DNA of 64,000 nucleotides from assembly GCA_018715165.1 (NCBI GenBank), contig DVMC01000066.1:1-64000 (forward strand), written 5' to 3'. Positions 13,574-22,417 of the stretch are shown in pieces (positions within the stretch are counted from its first letter, which is position 1; each line of letters begins with the position of its first letter). Source of the stretch: Limiplasma pullistercoris (lineage in GTDB: Bacteria > Bacillota > Clostridia > Christensenellales > Aristaeellaceae). Under the pieces are notes generated by a model. The model was not told the DNA's origin and searched no databases. It saw only the letters and a list, made by a program, of their open reading frames with translations. The position numbers and the translations under genes are program-made.

Positions 13574-14903
13574 ATGCGTTGAGTGCGGCCAAAAAGGGAT
13601 GTTTTTGAAAGTCAATGCCAATGGACTTTGCCTCGATTGTCTTTCCAGCAAGCTCCATGAAGCCACTCAGCAGATTGCCTCTCTTGAAGCTCAAATAACG
13701 CCGGAGTTTAAGGACGCAAAAGCTGTTCTCGACACGCTTTCCCACGCAAAGGAGGAGCTTTCATCAATCGAAAAATCCATTGATGAAAAGAAAAAGGTCA
13801 AGGCAGAAATAGAGGCCGAAATCATCTCGTGCAAAGAGCAGCTTCTTTTTGTATCGGATGCCGTTGAAATGGAATCCTTTTCATTGTATGTTCCACGCTT
13901 TGACTTTTCAAAAAGCGACGATTATAAAGATAGGCTTGCCGAGCTGCGCAACGCCCAAAAGCAGATGCTCCGAGATCACATAGCTGTAATTTATGACACG
14001 AACTGGACCGTCAACGGAAGTAAATCCGAGGGCAAAAAGCTGCTTGCTGATATGGAAAAGCTCTTTGTCCGTTCCTTTAACAATGAATGTGACGCAGCTA
14101 TTAGTGATGTGAAATTTTCAAACATGGACCGCTGCAGAGAAAGAATCCTAAAAGCGTTTGAAACCATCAATAAGCTCGGTCGTGTAAATAGCATGTCATT
14201 GTCCTATCAGTACCGCCAATCCAAGCTCGACGAGCTCGCCCTGGCCTACGAATATCAGTGCAAAAAGCAGGAGGAAAAAGAACAGCTCCGCGCGCTCCGT
14301 GAGCAGCAGCGCGAAGAAGCGAGGGTCGCCAAAGAGATCGAGGCGGCTCGCAAGGAAGCCGAAAAGGAAAAGAAGCACTATCAGCAGGCGCTGGAAAAGC
14401 TCAAATTGCAGCTTGCCGCCTGCAAAAGCGACGAGGAACGGGCTTCCCTTCTGGAAAAGCAGAACGACATGATCGACCATCTCGACGATATCACTGCAAA
14501 GCTGGAGGATATCGATTACCGTCAAAGCAACCAAAAAGCCGGATATGTTTATGTCATCTCCAACATCGGCTCGTTTGGCGAGGGCGTTTACAAAATCGGT
14601 ATGACCCGCCGGCTGGATCCCATGGAGCGCGTCTATGAGCTTGGGGACGCTTCCGTTCCCTTTATGTTCGATGTTCATGCCATGATCTTCTCCGACGACG
14701 CGCCCAAGCTGGAAGCGGCACTCCACAGGGCCTTTGCGGACCGGCGTGTGAACATGGTCAATAACCGCCGCGAATATTTCCGCGTCAGTCTGGAGGAAAT
14801 AAAGTCTGTCGTGCTGGAAAACCATGATAAAACCGTGGAGTTTAAAGAGGTGCCCGATGCTCAGCAGTACCGTGAAACGCTTCTGATGCAGAGAAACGCC
14901 TAG
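13566..14903 (+). CDS. DUF4041 / T5orf172 (GIY-YIG-type) protein
   Basis: 445 residues. An N-terminal zinc ribbon (CVECG...CLDC, residues 4-26) is followed by a long coiled coil (30-100 and 225-310), the DUF4041 region, and a C-terminal T5orf172 domain of the GIY-YIG nuclease superfamily: GYVYVISNIGSFGEGVYKIG, MTRRLDPMERVYELGDASVP, ALHRAFADRRVN, REYFRVSLEEI. The tyrosines, glycine and following arginine of the GIY-YIG core are present. Such genes are common in the lysogeny region of Firmicutes prophages. Activity is not established; nuclease-based exclusion of other phages is an inference. Confidence 0.85.
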   Translation: MAKCVECGQKGMFLKVNANGLCLDCLSSKLHEATQQIASLEAQITPEFKDAKAVLDTLSHAKEELSSIEKSIDEKKKVKAEIEAEIISCKEQLLFVSDAVEMESFSLYVPRFDFSKSDDYKDRLAELRNAQKQMLRDHIAVIYDTNWTVNGSKSEGKKLLADMEKLFVRSFNNECDAAISDVKFSNMDRCRERILKAFETINKLGRVNSMSLSYQYRQSKLDELALAYEYQCKKQEEKEQLRALREQQREEARVAKEIEAARKEAEKEKKHYQQALEKLKLQLAACKSDEERASLLEKQNDMIDHLDDITAKLEDIDYRQSNQKAGYVYVISNIGSFGEGVYKIGMTRRLDPMERVYELGDASVPFMFDVHAMIFSDDAPKLEAALHRAFADRRVNMVNNRREYFRVSLEEIKSVVLENHDKTVEFKEVPDAQQYRETLLMQRNA

Positions 14904-15216
14904 CGAACCTCAAAGGGAGATCTTTGCATCCCCCGATAATCCCTTTAACAGCATGCATACAGACGGTATCAGACATTCCGCCTTACGGGCGACGGGTTGC
15001 CAAATTGTCATCTCGATTATACTTGGATGCTATGCTGTTCTCTACATTAAACAAATTCGAAAAGCAACAGAAAAACCGCCTTTCAGCGGTTCTTCTTCCA
15101 GCTATAGTGTTGTCCTTGATTTTGGTAATACTCAACGTTCCATCACGTCTACCAAAACCCTAAAGTTATATTACTTCAATGTTTCGATTTTGTCAAGAAG
15201 GGAGTTGCTCTTACTA
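14904..15216 (+). other. AT-rich intergenic region
   Basis: No convincing gene. Frames across it would only extend the next gene with unlikely sequence. It contains a weak hairpin (AACCGC at 15074-15079 with GCGGTT at 15086-15091, followed by CTTCTTCC) that may end the DUF4041 transcript, and an inverted pair AAAGGGA / TCCCTTT near 14915-14946. The sharp drop in GC begins here and continues to 16062. Confidence 0.5.
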
Positions 15217-16062
15217 ATGAAAAAGAATGCTATTGCTCATCCCCCCATTGCAAAGAAACAACTTACTGACATTCAAGATTTGCTTTCATTTTCAACTTTT
15301 CAAGACCTATATCGTATGCTTAATCGTCTTGAATCAATGGCTATTGTTGAAAATTGGAAATATAACATCCCACGTCCCGAGGCACGTAATACTCAAAACC
15401 CAATTCTTGAAAACTATATTCACCATACGTTTCGGCGGCTTATAGCTGAGTTTAAATTAGCAAAGACGGAGGATGAGCGTCAAAAGATTATATACACCGA
15501 TGCTAATCTTGCTTGTTTTAATACGGGCCTTTTTACAAAAAACTATAATATGATTTATGCCCTTTTTTATCCAAATACCTCTTCTTACCAGCAACAACCT
15601 TATTTTTGCTATGGATTTGTTGAAGAATCTGATCCTAAGCTTAATAGCATAATACAACTTCCAAGAAGAGCAAACTACTTTTCTCATATATCCGAGTTGC
15701 TTTACGATACTTCTTTGCCATTAAGATCGAATATAGAACATATCCTGCAAGATAACATTTCTCGTTTTCCTCAAGAATTACAACAAAATCTTACCCAACT
15801 CACCATTCTGTTTAGAGGCGCTATTGATTTAGCTCAAAAAAGAGTTCAAGCAAATTATAAGATTGCAGTCCCAACTTATTATCGCGGAGAAATATGCCTC
15901 CTTCTTCCCATATGCCTCTATGACCCAAACATTACAGATCTTGCACTTGCCATCAAAAAAAATAAAGGATTTTACACAGCAAAGACCTGCCTCACTCTTG
16001 ACATGGCTTATAACGATGCAAGGCTTATTGCAAAACCAGATAACGATTGGTTGATTCCATAG
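15217..16062 (+). CDS. DUF3825 domain protein
   Basis: 281 residues, DUF3825 family (function unknown). Conserved blocks: NLACFNTGLFTKNYNMIYAL, LPRRANYFSHISELLYDTSL, IEHILQDNISRFPQEL, YYRGEICLLLPICLYDPNIT, CLTLDMAYNDARLIAKPDND. The N-terminal 60 residues are a small helical extension. ATG 15217 is chosen, with AAGGGAG about 12 nt upstream; a longer reading from 14953 is rejected because it lacks family-like sequence. The gene is much more AT-rich than its neighbours, indicating separate acquisition. It precedes the recombinase by 15 nt. Confidence 0.75.
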   Translation: MKKNAIAHPPIAKKQLTDIQDLLSFSTFQDLYRMLNRLESMAIVENWKYNIPRPEARNTQNPILENYIHHTFRRLIAEFKLAKTEDERQKIIYTDANLACFNTGLFTKNYNMIYALFYPNTSSYQQQPYFCYGFVEESDPKLNSIIQLPRRANYFSHISELLYDTSLPLRSNIEHILQDNISRFPQELQQNLTQLTILFRGAIDLAQKRVQANYKIAVPTYYRGEICLLLPICLYDPNITDLALAIKKNKGFYTAKTCLTLDMAYNDARLIAKPDNDWLIP

Positions 16063-16077
16063 AAATGGAGGCGCGCC

Positions 16078-17715
16078 GTGAACATCGCCATCTACCCGCG
16101 CAAAAGCAAATTCTCGCCCACCAGCGAATCCATCGCCAATCAGGTCGCCATGTGCCGCGAATACTGCGACCGCTGCTTCGACGACCCGCATTATCTCGTC
16201 TATGACGAGGACGAGGGCTTTTCCGGCAAAAGCACCAACCGTCCGGCCTACACGCAGATGATCGAGGACATGCGTGCCGGCAAATTTCAGGTGCTGTGCT
16301 GCTATCGTCTGGACCGCATCAGCCGCAATGTGCGCGATTTTGCCGAGCTGCTGGACGATCTTCAGCGCCATAACATCGCCTTTGTCTCCGTCCGCAACAA
16401 CTTCGACACCTCCACTCCCTTTGGCCGGGCCATGGTGTATATCTCCTCCGCCCTGGCACAGATGGAGCGGGAGACGCTGGCCGAGCGTGTCAAGGATAAC
16501 CTGTACGAAATGGCCCGTTCCGGCCGCTGGCTGGGAGGGGTCACTCCGCTGGGCTTTGTGGCCAAAGCGCAGGAGGTCCACCGGGACGACAAAAAGCGCA
16601 AGCTCCTCATGCTTTCGCCCGTGGAGGAGGAGCTTGCGCAGGTGCGTGATCTGTTTGACCATTTTCTGCGGTTGGGCAGCGTGACCAAGCTGCTCCAGTA
16701 TTGTCTGGAACACCGCATCGTCAGCCGCAACGGCAACGACTATTCCCGTACCACGCTGCGCCTGCTTTTGACCAATCCCGTCTACTGCACCGCCGACGCG
16801 GAGGCGTGGGCGTATTTTTCATCCGGTGACTACCAGCTCTGCGCCCAGCGGGAGGATTTTGACGGCGTGCGCGGCATTCAGCCCTTCGCCCGCACCCGCA
16901 AGGACGATGGCGGCACCGTCTCCCGACCGACTAGCGACTGGATTATCGCGCCCGGACTGCACCGCGGCGTCCTTCCGGGCGCCATATGGGTGCGCGCCCA
17001 ACAAATCCTTCAAGACAACCGCGATCTGGGCAGCGCCTACAAAGCCCCTCGCACCGAAAACGCGCTGCTTTCGGGCGTCATCCGCTGCGCCGGCTGCGGA
17101 GCATACATGCGGCCCAAGGCCTACGGCAAACCTCTGCCGGACGGCAAGCGCCGCTTCAGCTACGTGTGCCTGACGAAAATCGACAGTTGCGGCGCGCGCT
17201 GCGCCATGCCGAATGCCCCAGGCCGCGACGTGGACGCCTTGGTCATTAAAGAACTAACCAGCCTTACCTCCGACGGCGGCGCCATCAGCACGCTTCGCAG
17301 CGAAGCCCGCCTTGCCCAGGGCGAGGCGCGGCGCACGCATGCCGAAGCCGTGGCCACGCACGAAAAGGCCATCGCCTCCATGCAAAAAAAGGTGGACAAG
17401 CTGGTGGACGCGCTGGCCACCGGCGCGCCGGAGGGGGCCCGCCAGCGCATCCTGTGCGAAATCGACCGCTATGAGCAGGAGATCGAGCAGCACCGCGACG
17501 CGCTGAGCGAGCTCAACGCCTCCGTCCTGCTCGACGCCGATCCCTCCGCCCTCCTTGACGCCGCTTTCTCCGCGCTGGAGAGCTTCCGCACCAGCTTCTC
17601 TTCCCTCACGCACGACGAGCAGCGCCGCGCTATCCGCGCCCTGGTCGATCGCATCACCTGGGACGGCAAAAACGTGTCCATCGAAGTATTCGGAGAAAAA
17701 ACGCTCCCAAAATAG
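16078..17715 (+). CDS. large serine recombinase (phage integrase)
   Basis: 545 residues. The N-terminal resolvase domain has the catalytic serine at position 10 (IYPRKS) and the arginine motif YRLDRISRN. A Recombinase domain covers about 165-300, a zinc ribbon about 335-385 (CAGCGAYM...C...C), and a long coiled coil about 415-500 that controls directionality. Start is GTG with GGAGG upstream. It catalyses integration between attP and attB. It is the last phage gene: the host gene resumes about 30 bp after its stop. A 9-bp stem (17700-17725) spans the stop codon but lacks a T-tract. Confidence 0.93.
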   Translation: MNIAIYPRKSKFSPTSESIANQVAMCREYCDRCFDDPHYLVYDEDEGFSGKSTNRPAYTQMIEDMRAGKFQVLCCYRLDRISRNVRDFAELLDDLQRHNIAFVSVRNNFDTSTPFGRAMVYISSALAQMERETLAERVKDNLYEMARSGRWLGGVTPLGFVAKAQEVHRDDKKRKLLMLSPVEEELAQVRDLFDHFLRLGSVTKLLQYCLEHRIVSRNGNDYSRTTLRLLLTNPVYCTADAEAWAYFSSGDYQLCAQREDFDGVRGIQPFARTRKDDGGTVSRPTSDWIIAPGLHRGVLPGAIWVRAQQILQDNRDLGSAYKAPRTENALLSGVIRCAGCGAYMRPKAYGKPLPDGKRRFSYVCLTKIDSCGARCAMPNAPGRDVDALVIKELTSLTSDGGAISTLRSEARLAQGEARRTHAEAVATHEKAIASMQKKVDKLVDALATGAPEGARQRILCEIDRYEQEIEQHRDALSELNASVLLDADPSALLDAAFSALESFRTSFSSLTHDEQRRAIRALVDRITWDGKNVSIEVFGEKTLPK

Positions 17716-17734
17716 CGGGGGCGTTGCCGTCGTG

Positions 17735-17760
17735 GAAAGGTAGGTTTATCCACCGTAATC
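17735..17760. other. probable attR junction of the prophage
   Basis: Reading the leftward host gene, coding sequence that looks native continues to GTG GAT AAA (17753-17745). After that the frame enters antisense of the recombinase tail and becomes low-complexity. The crossover is therefore within roughly 17735-17755. The exact core dinucleotide cannot be fixed without attL, which is outside the window. Confidence 0.65.
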
Positions 17761-18194
17761 ACGCCCTTGCCGATGTACTCTACACAGCGACTATCCACGA
17801 AGAGGATGTCGATGGGCACGTCGATCTTGCAGCGCACGCGGGCGAAGCAGGGACGGTCGCACAGGCGTTCCACGGACAGGTTGCGAATGGTGCCTTCCGT
17901 GGTGGTGGAGCGGCAGCTTTCGAACGTGATGGGCGGTACGGGCGGGCTGGTGGGGGGCACGGTTTCGGTGTTGTCGTCGCAGCAGCAGTTGCAGCTGCAG
18001 CAGTTGTTGGCCACCATGGCGTAGCTGGTGATGGTTACTTCCTTGTCATCCAGCTGCTCCTGCTGCAGGCAGCTGTCGTATACGCGCTTGACCTGCACGC
18101 ATACCTTTTCCTGCAGTCCGTCCAGCGCGCTGCCATTGGTGATGGTGCCGGGGCAGCAACAGGGGTTGGCGTTTTTGTAAGAGTAAAAGGACAT
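17745..18194 (-). pseudogene. cysteine-rich, possibly spore-coat-related host gene truncated by the prophage
   Basis: 150 native codons remain, then the frame runs into phage DNA until a stop at 17469. The product begins MSFYSYKNANPCCCPGTITN and has a dense cysteine cluster (NNCCSCNCCCDDN), a proline-rich linker, and a conserved-looking beta-rich part (CFARVRCKIDVPIDILFVDS, then RCVEYIGKGVITVDK). From memory, similar cysteine-rich proteins occur in sporulating Clostridia; a coat or surface role is inferred, not proven. ATG 18194 has RBS AAGGAGG at 7 nt. The 3' part should lie beyond the left end of the prophage. Confidence 0.7.
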
Positions 18195-18314
18195 TGGCAC
18201 GCCTCCTTCTTTGTTCGTCGGCCGCAGGGAGGCTTTGGCATGGCAGCGTCCCTTGCGCCGTTCACTGATACAGTATGACGGCGGGACGGACGCGTGCGGA
18301 AAACGTTTTGGCTT

Positions 18315-19265
18315 TCAAACTTCTTTTGGCAGGATGCGCTCCACGGTATATCCCATCTCCTCAAGGCAGGTCAAGACGCTGTCTCCGTCAAGCACCAGGT
18401 GCAAAAGGCCCAGGGTCACAAAATGCGTCTCCCCCGTCTCCAGCCATTCGGCCATCCGGCGGGCCATGCGCGCGTTGCGGTCGGTCACCAGCGCGGCGTG
18501 ATATTCCCTGGCCAGGGCCTGATCGGGTTCGGCGGCCATGCCGTCCAGGTAGGCGGATGCAAAGGCCTCCACGTCGCCCGCGCGCCACCAGTCGGGCCAT
18601 AGGTCGATGGATGCATCCATGCCGGTGGCGCTCTCCGGCTCCAGAATCACACGGCAGGTGGAACATAGCAGGGATTCCTGGAGCGCAGGGCTCAATCCGT
18701 CCAGCACCTCCAGTTCGGCGCGCGTGTCCTCGAGCCAGGCCTGAGGCTTATTGCCGCCCAGCTTGCGCACCTGCTCCTCCACGCCAAGCGAGACGGACGC
18801 TTTGCTTCCCTTCGCCCCCAGCGTAGCGGCCACCGCGCCGGTGTTGAGCATGCTCATCACGGCCCAAGGTTTAAGCGCGTCCAGACTGTCCATTTGGTAG
18901 CCCGCCTGCCGCGCCGCACGGACCACCAGCGCGTAGGTGTCCGCGCTCACAAGGCTCTCCAGGCTTTCGCCCTCCGGACAGCACATCAGCTCCCGATAGG
19001 CGGCCTGTGCCTGCGCGCTTTGGGTGTCGCACTCAAAGGCCAGCACATCCGCGACTTCCAGCGCATCCAGAATGTGCTGCCCCATGGGGTACATCTCCTC
19101 GCTGCCCACATGGATGCTGCCCAGCAGATACAGCTCGCTTTTTCCACCGGTCACGCGGTACAAAAGGCCAGCGCTCCCTTCCCTTTGCGGGGCGCAGCCG
19201 CCAGCGCCCAGGGGCAGCAGCAGTGTCAGCGCAAGGGCGATCATCCTTGTCCCCCTTCTTCGCAT
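18315..19265 (-). CDS. TraB/GumN family lipoprotein
   Basis: 316 residues. The lipobox signal peptide (RRRGTRMIALALTLLLPLGA, then GGC) predicts an exported lipid-anchored protein. The TraB/GumN domain shows its histidine motifs near both ends (LYLLGSIHVGSEEMYPMGQH and FVTLGLLHLVLDGDSVLTCL), thought to form an erythromycin-esterase-like or peptidase fold. ATG 19265 is preferred because GGAGG is 7 nt upstream; it lies inside the 3' end of the helicase gene (25-nt overlap). The biological role of the family in Firmicutes is unclear. Confidence 0.85.
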   Translation of the reverse strand: MRRRGTRMIALALTLLLPLGAGGCAPQREGSAGLLYRVTGGKSELYLLGSIHVGSEEMYPMGQHILDALEVADVLAFECDTQSAQAQAAYRELMCCPEGESLESLVSADTYALVVRAARQAGYQMDSLDALKPWAVMSMLNTGAVAATLGAKGSKASVSLGVEEQVRKLGGNKPQAWLEDTRAELEVLDGLSPALQESLLCSTCRVILEPESATGMDASIDLWPDWWRAGDVEAFASAYLDGMAAEPDQALAREYHAALVTDRNARMARRMAEWLETGETHFVTLGLLHLVLDGDSVLTCLEEMGYTVERILPKEV

Positions 19266-21553
19266 GTCGGTTCCTCCAATCTTCGCACGGCCGGGGCGAT
19301 GTCCTCATCCCATAGCTGCCAGCTTGCGGGCAGCAGCGCCGTATACGCGGGATCATAGTAGCGTCCATCCAGCAGCAGCACGATGCCCCTGTCGCTTTCG
19401 GAGCGGACGACGCGCCCCGCGGCCTGGAGCACCTTATGCATGCCCGGAATACGGCAGGCATAGGCGAACCCGTCGCCAAAATGCCGCTGATAGCAGGCGC
19501 GCACAGCAGCCAGCCGCGCGCTGGGCACGGGCAGCCCCATGCCGATCACCGCCGCGCCGATCAGCCGTTCGCCGGGCAGGTCGATGCCCTCGCTGAACAG
19601 CCCTCCCAGCACACACAGGCCCAGCTTGGGGCCTTTTTCCTTTTCGAAGGCGCTAAGAAAGGCGGTCTGTTCATCTCCCTGCATATCGCGGCGCTGCACC
19701 AGCAACGGCGGCAGGTTTTCCATTTTCTTCAGGCAGTCCAGCACCAGCGAAAGATAGGCATAGCTGGGAAAATAGGCGATGTAGCTACCCGGGCGGGCGG
19801 CCACCAGCTCGCACAGCGCCCCGGCGATCTGCGCCGCGGTACCCTTCCGTCGGTCGTAGGCGGTATTGACGCGCCTGCGCACCACCATCAGGTTGCGTGG
19901 GTCAAACGGCGAAGGCAGCGCAAAGCACGCGTCCTCCTCCTCGCCGCCCAGCAGCCGCTTCATGGCGGGCAGAGGCGTCAGCGTGGCCGAGAAGAAAACC
20001 GCGCCCCGCACCCCACGCGTCACGCGTGCGATCTCCTTGCCGGGCAGCAGGCAGTACAGCGCGAGCGTCCGTTCCCGTCCCCGGCCTTCCAGCAGCACGG
20101 CGTAGTCCTCATCCAGATGCTCCGCCGCGTAGCGAAAGGCCATGAGCATGCGCGTCGCGTCCATCGCTTCCGCGCCCCCGCCCCGCGCCATGAGGGCCAG
20201 GCCTTGTGCCAGCGCTTCATTCGCAGCCTGTACGATATCTTCCGGCAGCGCGTCCAGCTCGCACTCAAAGGGGCCGGCTTCTCCCTCCCCCAGCGCGCGC
20301 AACGCCCGAATCAGCGCCGTCAGCGCGCGGTAGTATGGTGTTTTGCGGCCCGCGCGCTTACCATGCTCCGCGCGCAGACGGGCCAGTTCCCGGCTGTCCA
20401 GCGCGCCGGACAGGCTGTCGCGCACACGTTCCACAGCGTGATGCGCCTCGTCCACCAGAAGGGTCAGGTCCCTTCGCCGCTGAAACAGCCGCTTGACCTG
20501 CGCAAAGGGGTCAAAGGCGTAGTTGAGGTCCATCAGCACCACATCCGCCAGTTCCACCAGCGCGAGGGCCAGTTCAAAGGGGCATACGCTGTGCCGCTCC
20601 GCCGCCCGGATGATGCGCTCGTCCGTCCATACCGCATCCCGGCAGGTCAGCAACTCGTCCACCGCCTCCCCCTGACGCAGGTAATGCCCCCTGGCGCGGG
20701 GGCAGAAGTCCGGGTGGCACCGCGTCGGGGCGGGGCAGAGCTTTTCCTTGGCGGTGAGCACCGTGCAGCGGGCCCGCATGCCCTGGCCGTACATGCGTTC
20801 CAGCGCGTGAACAGGGCTCTGACGGGCGGTGTTTCGCGCCGTCAAGTACAGCGCCTTGCCGGTGATTCCCTCCCCCAGAGCCTTCAGCGCGGGATACAGC
20901 ACCGCCACGCTCTTGCCCGTACCGGTGGGCAGGCTGGCGAACAGCCGCTTTTTGCGCCGGATGGCGGTATATACCTGCACGGCCAGCTCGCGCTGGCCCT
21001 TGCGGTAGGCTTCGTGGGGAAAGGCGAGCGCCCGCAGGCTCTCGTCCCGCTCGCGGCGGTACGCGCTCTCGCGCAGGGCGAAGGCCGTCCATGGCTCCAG
21101 CAGCCCCTTGAGGGCGGCGTCCAGCTCGTCCCGGCCCAGCGTTTCCTCATGGCGGGAGAGCGGCTCCCCCGCCTCGTTCACATAACAGACGCACAGCCGC
21201 ACCTGCCCGCAGGGCTTTTCCTGCGTAAGCATCGCGCCGTAGCACAGCGCCTGGGCCCGGTGTTCCGGCAGCGGCTCCGGGCGCGCCTGGGCGCTCAGCT
21301 TGATCTCCTCCACAAAGGGCACGTCGCCGTCCTCAAACAGGTCCATGCGCCCATAGACCGTTACTTCCGCGCCCAGGCACAAAAAAGCATGGCGGATGAC
21401 CTTTTCGCTTTCACCCTCTGCTTCGGCCTGCCGCGCCCGGTGCGCCCGTCCGCCGGCCAGCATGCGCTCCGCATCCTCCGCAGGGGTGATATCCGGCGGA
21501 AAACAGGAAAAGGCCACCAGCTCGCGCACGGAGACCCGAAACGTTTCTCCCAC
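19241..21553 (-). CDS. XPD/DinG-type ATP-dependent DNA helicase with N-terminal nuclease-like domain
   Basis: 770 residues. The N-terminal 170 residues resemble a PD-(D/E)XK fold (YGRMDLFEDGD, PFVEEIKLSAQ, HRAQALCYGAML). The superfamily 2 helicase follows: Walker A LPTGTGKSVAVLYPALKAL (about 211), cysteines CPAPTRCHPDFCP plus LLTCRD (about 275-310) arranged like the XPD 4Fe-4S cluster, DEAH box LLVDEAHHAVERVRD (about 370), and the C-terminal motif QAAGRVVRSESDRGIVLLLD (about 712). It would unwind DNA during repair. It ends inside the lipoprotein gene start and is preceded by a membrane peptidase gene. Confidence 0.88.
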   Translation of the reverse strand: MGETFRVSVRELVAFSCFPPDITPAEDAERMLAGGRAHRARQAEAEGESEKVIRHAFLCLGAEVTVYGRMDLFEDGDVPFVEEIKLSAQARPEPLPEHRAQALCYGAMLTQEKPCGQVRLCVCYVNEAGEPLSRHEETLGRDELDAALKGLLEPWTAFALRESAYRRERDESLRALAFPHEAYRKGQRELAVQVYTAIRRKKRLFASLPTGTGKSVAVLYPALKALGEGITGKALYLTARNTARQSPVHALERMYGQGMRARCTVLTAKEKLCPAPTRCHPDFCPRARGHYLRQGEAVDELLTCRDAVWTDERIIRAAERHSVCPFELALALVELADVVLMDLNYAFDPFAQVKRLFQRRRDLTLLVDEAHHAVERVRDSLSGALDSRELARLRAEHGKRAGRKTPYYRALTALIRALRALGEGEAGPFECELDALPEDIVQAANEALAQGLALMARGGGAEAMDATRMLMAFRYAAEHLDEDYAVLLEGRGRERTLALYCLLPGKEIARVTRGVRGAVFFSATLTPLPAMKRLLGGEEEDACFALPSPFDPRNLMVVRRRVNTAYDRRKGTAAQIAGALCELVAARPGSYIAYFPSYAYLSLVLDCLKKMENLPPLLVQRRDMQGDEQTAFLSAFEKEKGPKLGLCVLGGLFSEGIDLPGERLIGAAVIGMGLPVPSARLAAVRACYQRHFGDGFAYACRIPGMHKVLQAAGRVVRSESDRGIVLLLDGRYYDPAYTALLPASWQLWDEDIAPAVRRLEEPTCEEGGQG

Positions 21554-21580
21554 GGCTGTGGCCCTCCTTTTTTTCCTCGG

Positions 21581-22264
21581 TCAATCCCTGCGGTCGCGTG
21601 CGATGATGAGCAGGCGCACCAGCTGCAAAAGGCTGCTGATGGCGGCCGCCACATAGGTCAAGGCCGCGGCATTGAGCACCGCGCGCGCACCGTCCATCTC
21701 GTCCCGGCTCAAATAGCCCTGCTCTTCCAGCACGCTGAGGGCGCGGCCGCTGGCATTGAACTCCACCGGCAGCGTAACCAGCGCAAACACCAGCGTGAGC
21801 GCAAAGCAGGCGATGCCCACATAGAGCAGCGGTTCCCAGCTGAACACGAGGCCCAGCAGAAAGATGGGGAAGTACAGGTTGCTGCCCAGATTGACCACCG
21901 GCACCAGCGCGCTGCGCAGCTTGAGAGGCGCATAGCCCTCATGCTGCTGCATGGCGTGCCCGCATTCATGCGCCGCCACGCCGATGGCGGCCACGCTGGT
22001 GGAGCCATACACGCCGTCGCTCAAGCGCAAGGTGTTGTTTCGCGGGTCATAGTGGTCCGTCAGGTTCCCGGAAACCGTCCGCACGCTCACCTCTCCGCAG
22101 CCGCTGCGGTTGAGCATCGACCGGGCGACCTCCTCCGCGCTCATGCCGTTATGCGCGTGCACGGCGCTGTACTTCTTGAAGGCCGACGATACCCGCATCT
22201 GCGCCCACAGTCCCAACAGCAGGCCGGGAATCACAAAAATCATGGTCCAATCCCAATAGAACAT
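21581..22264 (-). CDS. membrane zinc metallopeptidase (YugP-like)
   Basis: 227 residues. N-terminal membrane helix (MIFVIPGLLLGLWAQMRV), then a conserved block with the zinc motif HECGHAMQQHEGY (about 115), then two or three further helices (LYFPIFLLGLVFSWEPLLYV, FALTLVFALVTLPVEFNAS) and a last hydrophobic segment near the C-terminus. This is the neutral zinc metallopeptidase family of Firmicutes. ATG 22264 (MFYWDWT) has GGAGGAGCATCC upstream; the longer in-frame reading lacks membrane character. Confidence 0.88.
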   Translation of the reverse strand: MFYWDWTMIFVIPGLLLGLWAQMRVSSAFKKYSAVHAHNGMSAEEVARSMLNRSGCGEVSVRTVSGNLTDHYDPRNNTLRLSDGVYGSTSVAAIGVAAHECGHAMQQHEGYAPLKLRSALVPVVNLGSNLYFPIFLLGLVFSWEPLLYVGIACFALTLVFALVTLPVEFNASGRALSVLEEQGYLSRDEMDGARAVLNAAALTYVAAAISSLLQLVRLLIIARDRRD

Positions 22265-22417
22265 GGATGCTCCTCCTCGCTGGGCCGCTCTTGAGCGGCC
22301 CATGCTTAGCATACACCATTCCCACGGAAATTCAACCCGCCTGGCGCCGAAATGTCGTTTTTGCGCCGCGTATACCTCAACCTGCCCGCGGGCAGGCTAT
22401 ACGCGGGAGGGATGCGT

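Noticed and set aside
14953..15216. N-terminal extension of the DUF3825 protein
   Set aside because: Sequence has no family resemblance and no suitable RBS; the frame is open by chance in AT-rich intergenic DNA.
19436..22294. 952-codon open frame antisense to the helicase and membrane peptidase genes
   Set aside because: Same artefact of high GC; it crosses two real genes and shows no recognisable protein.
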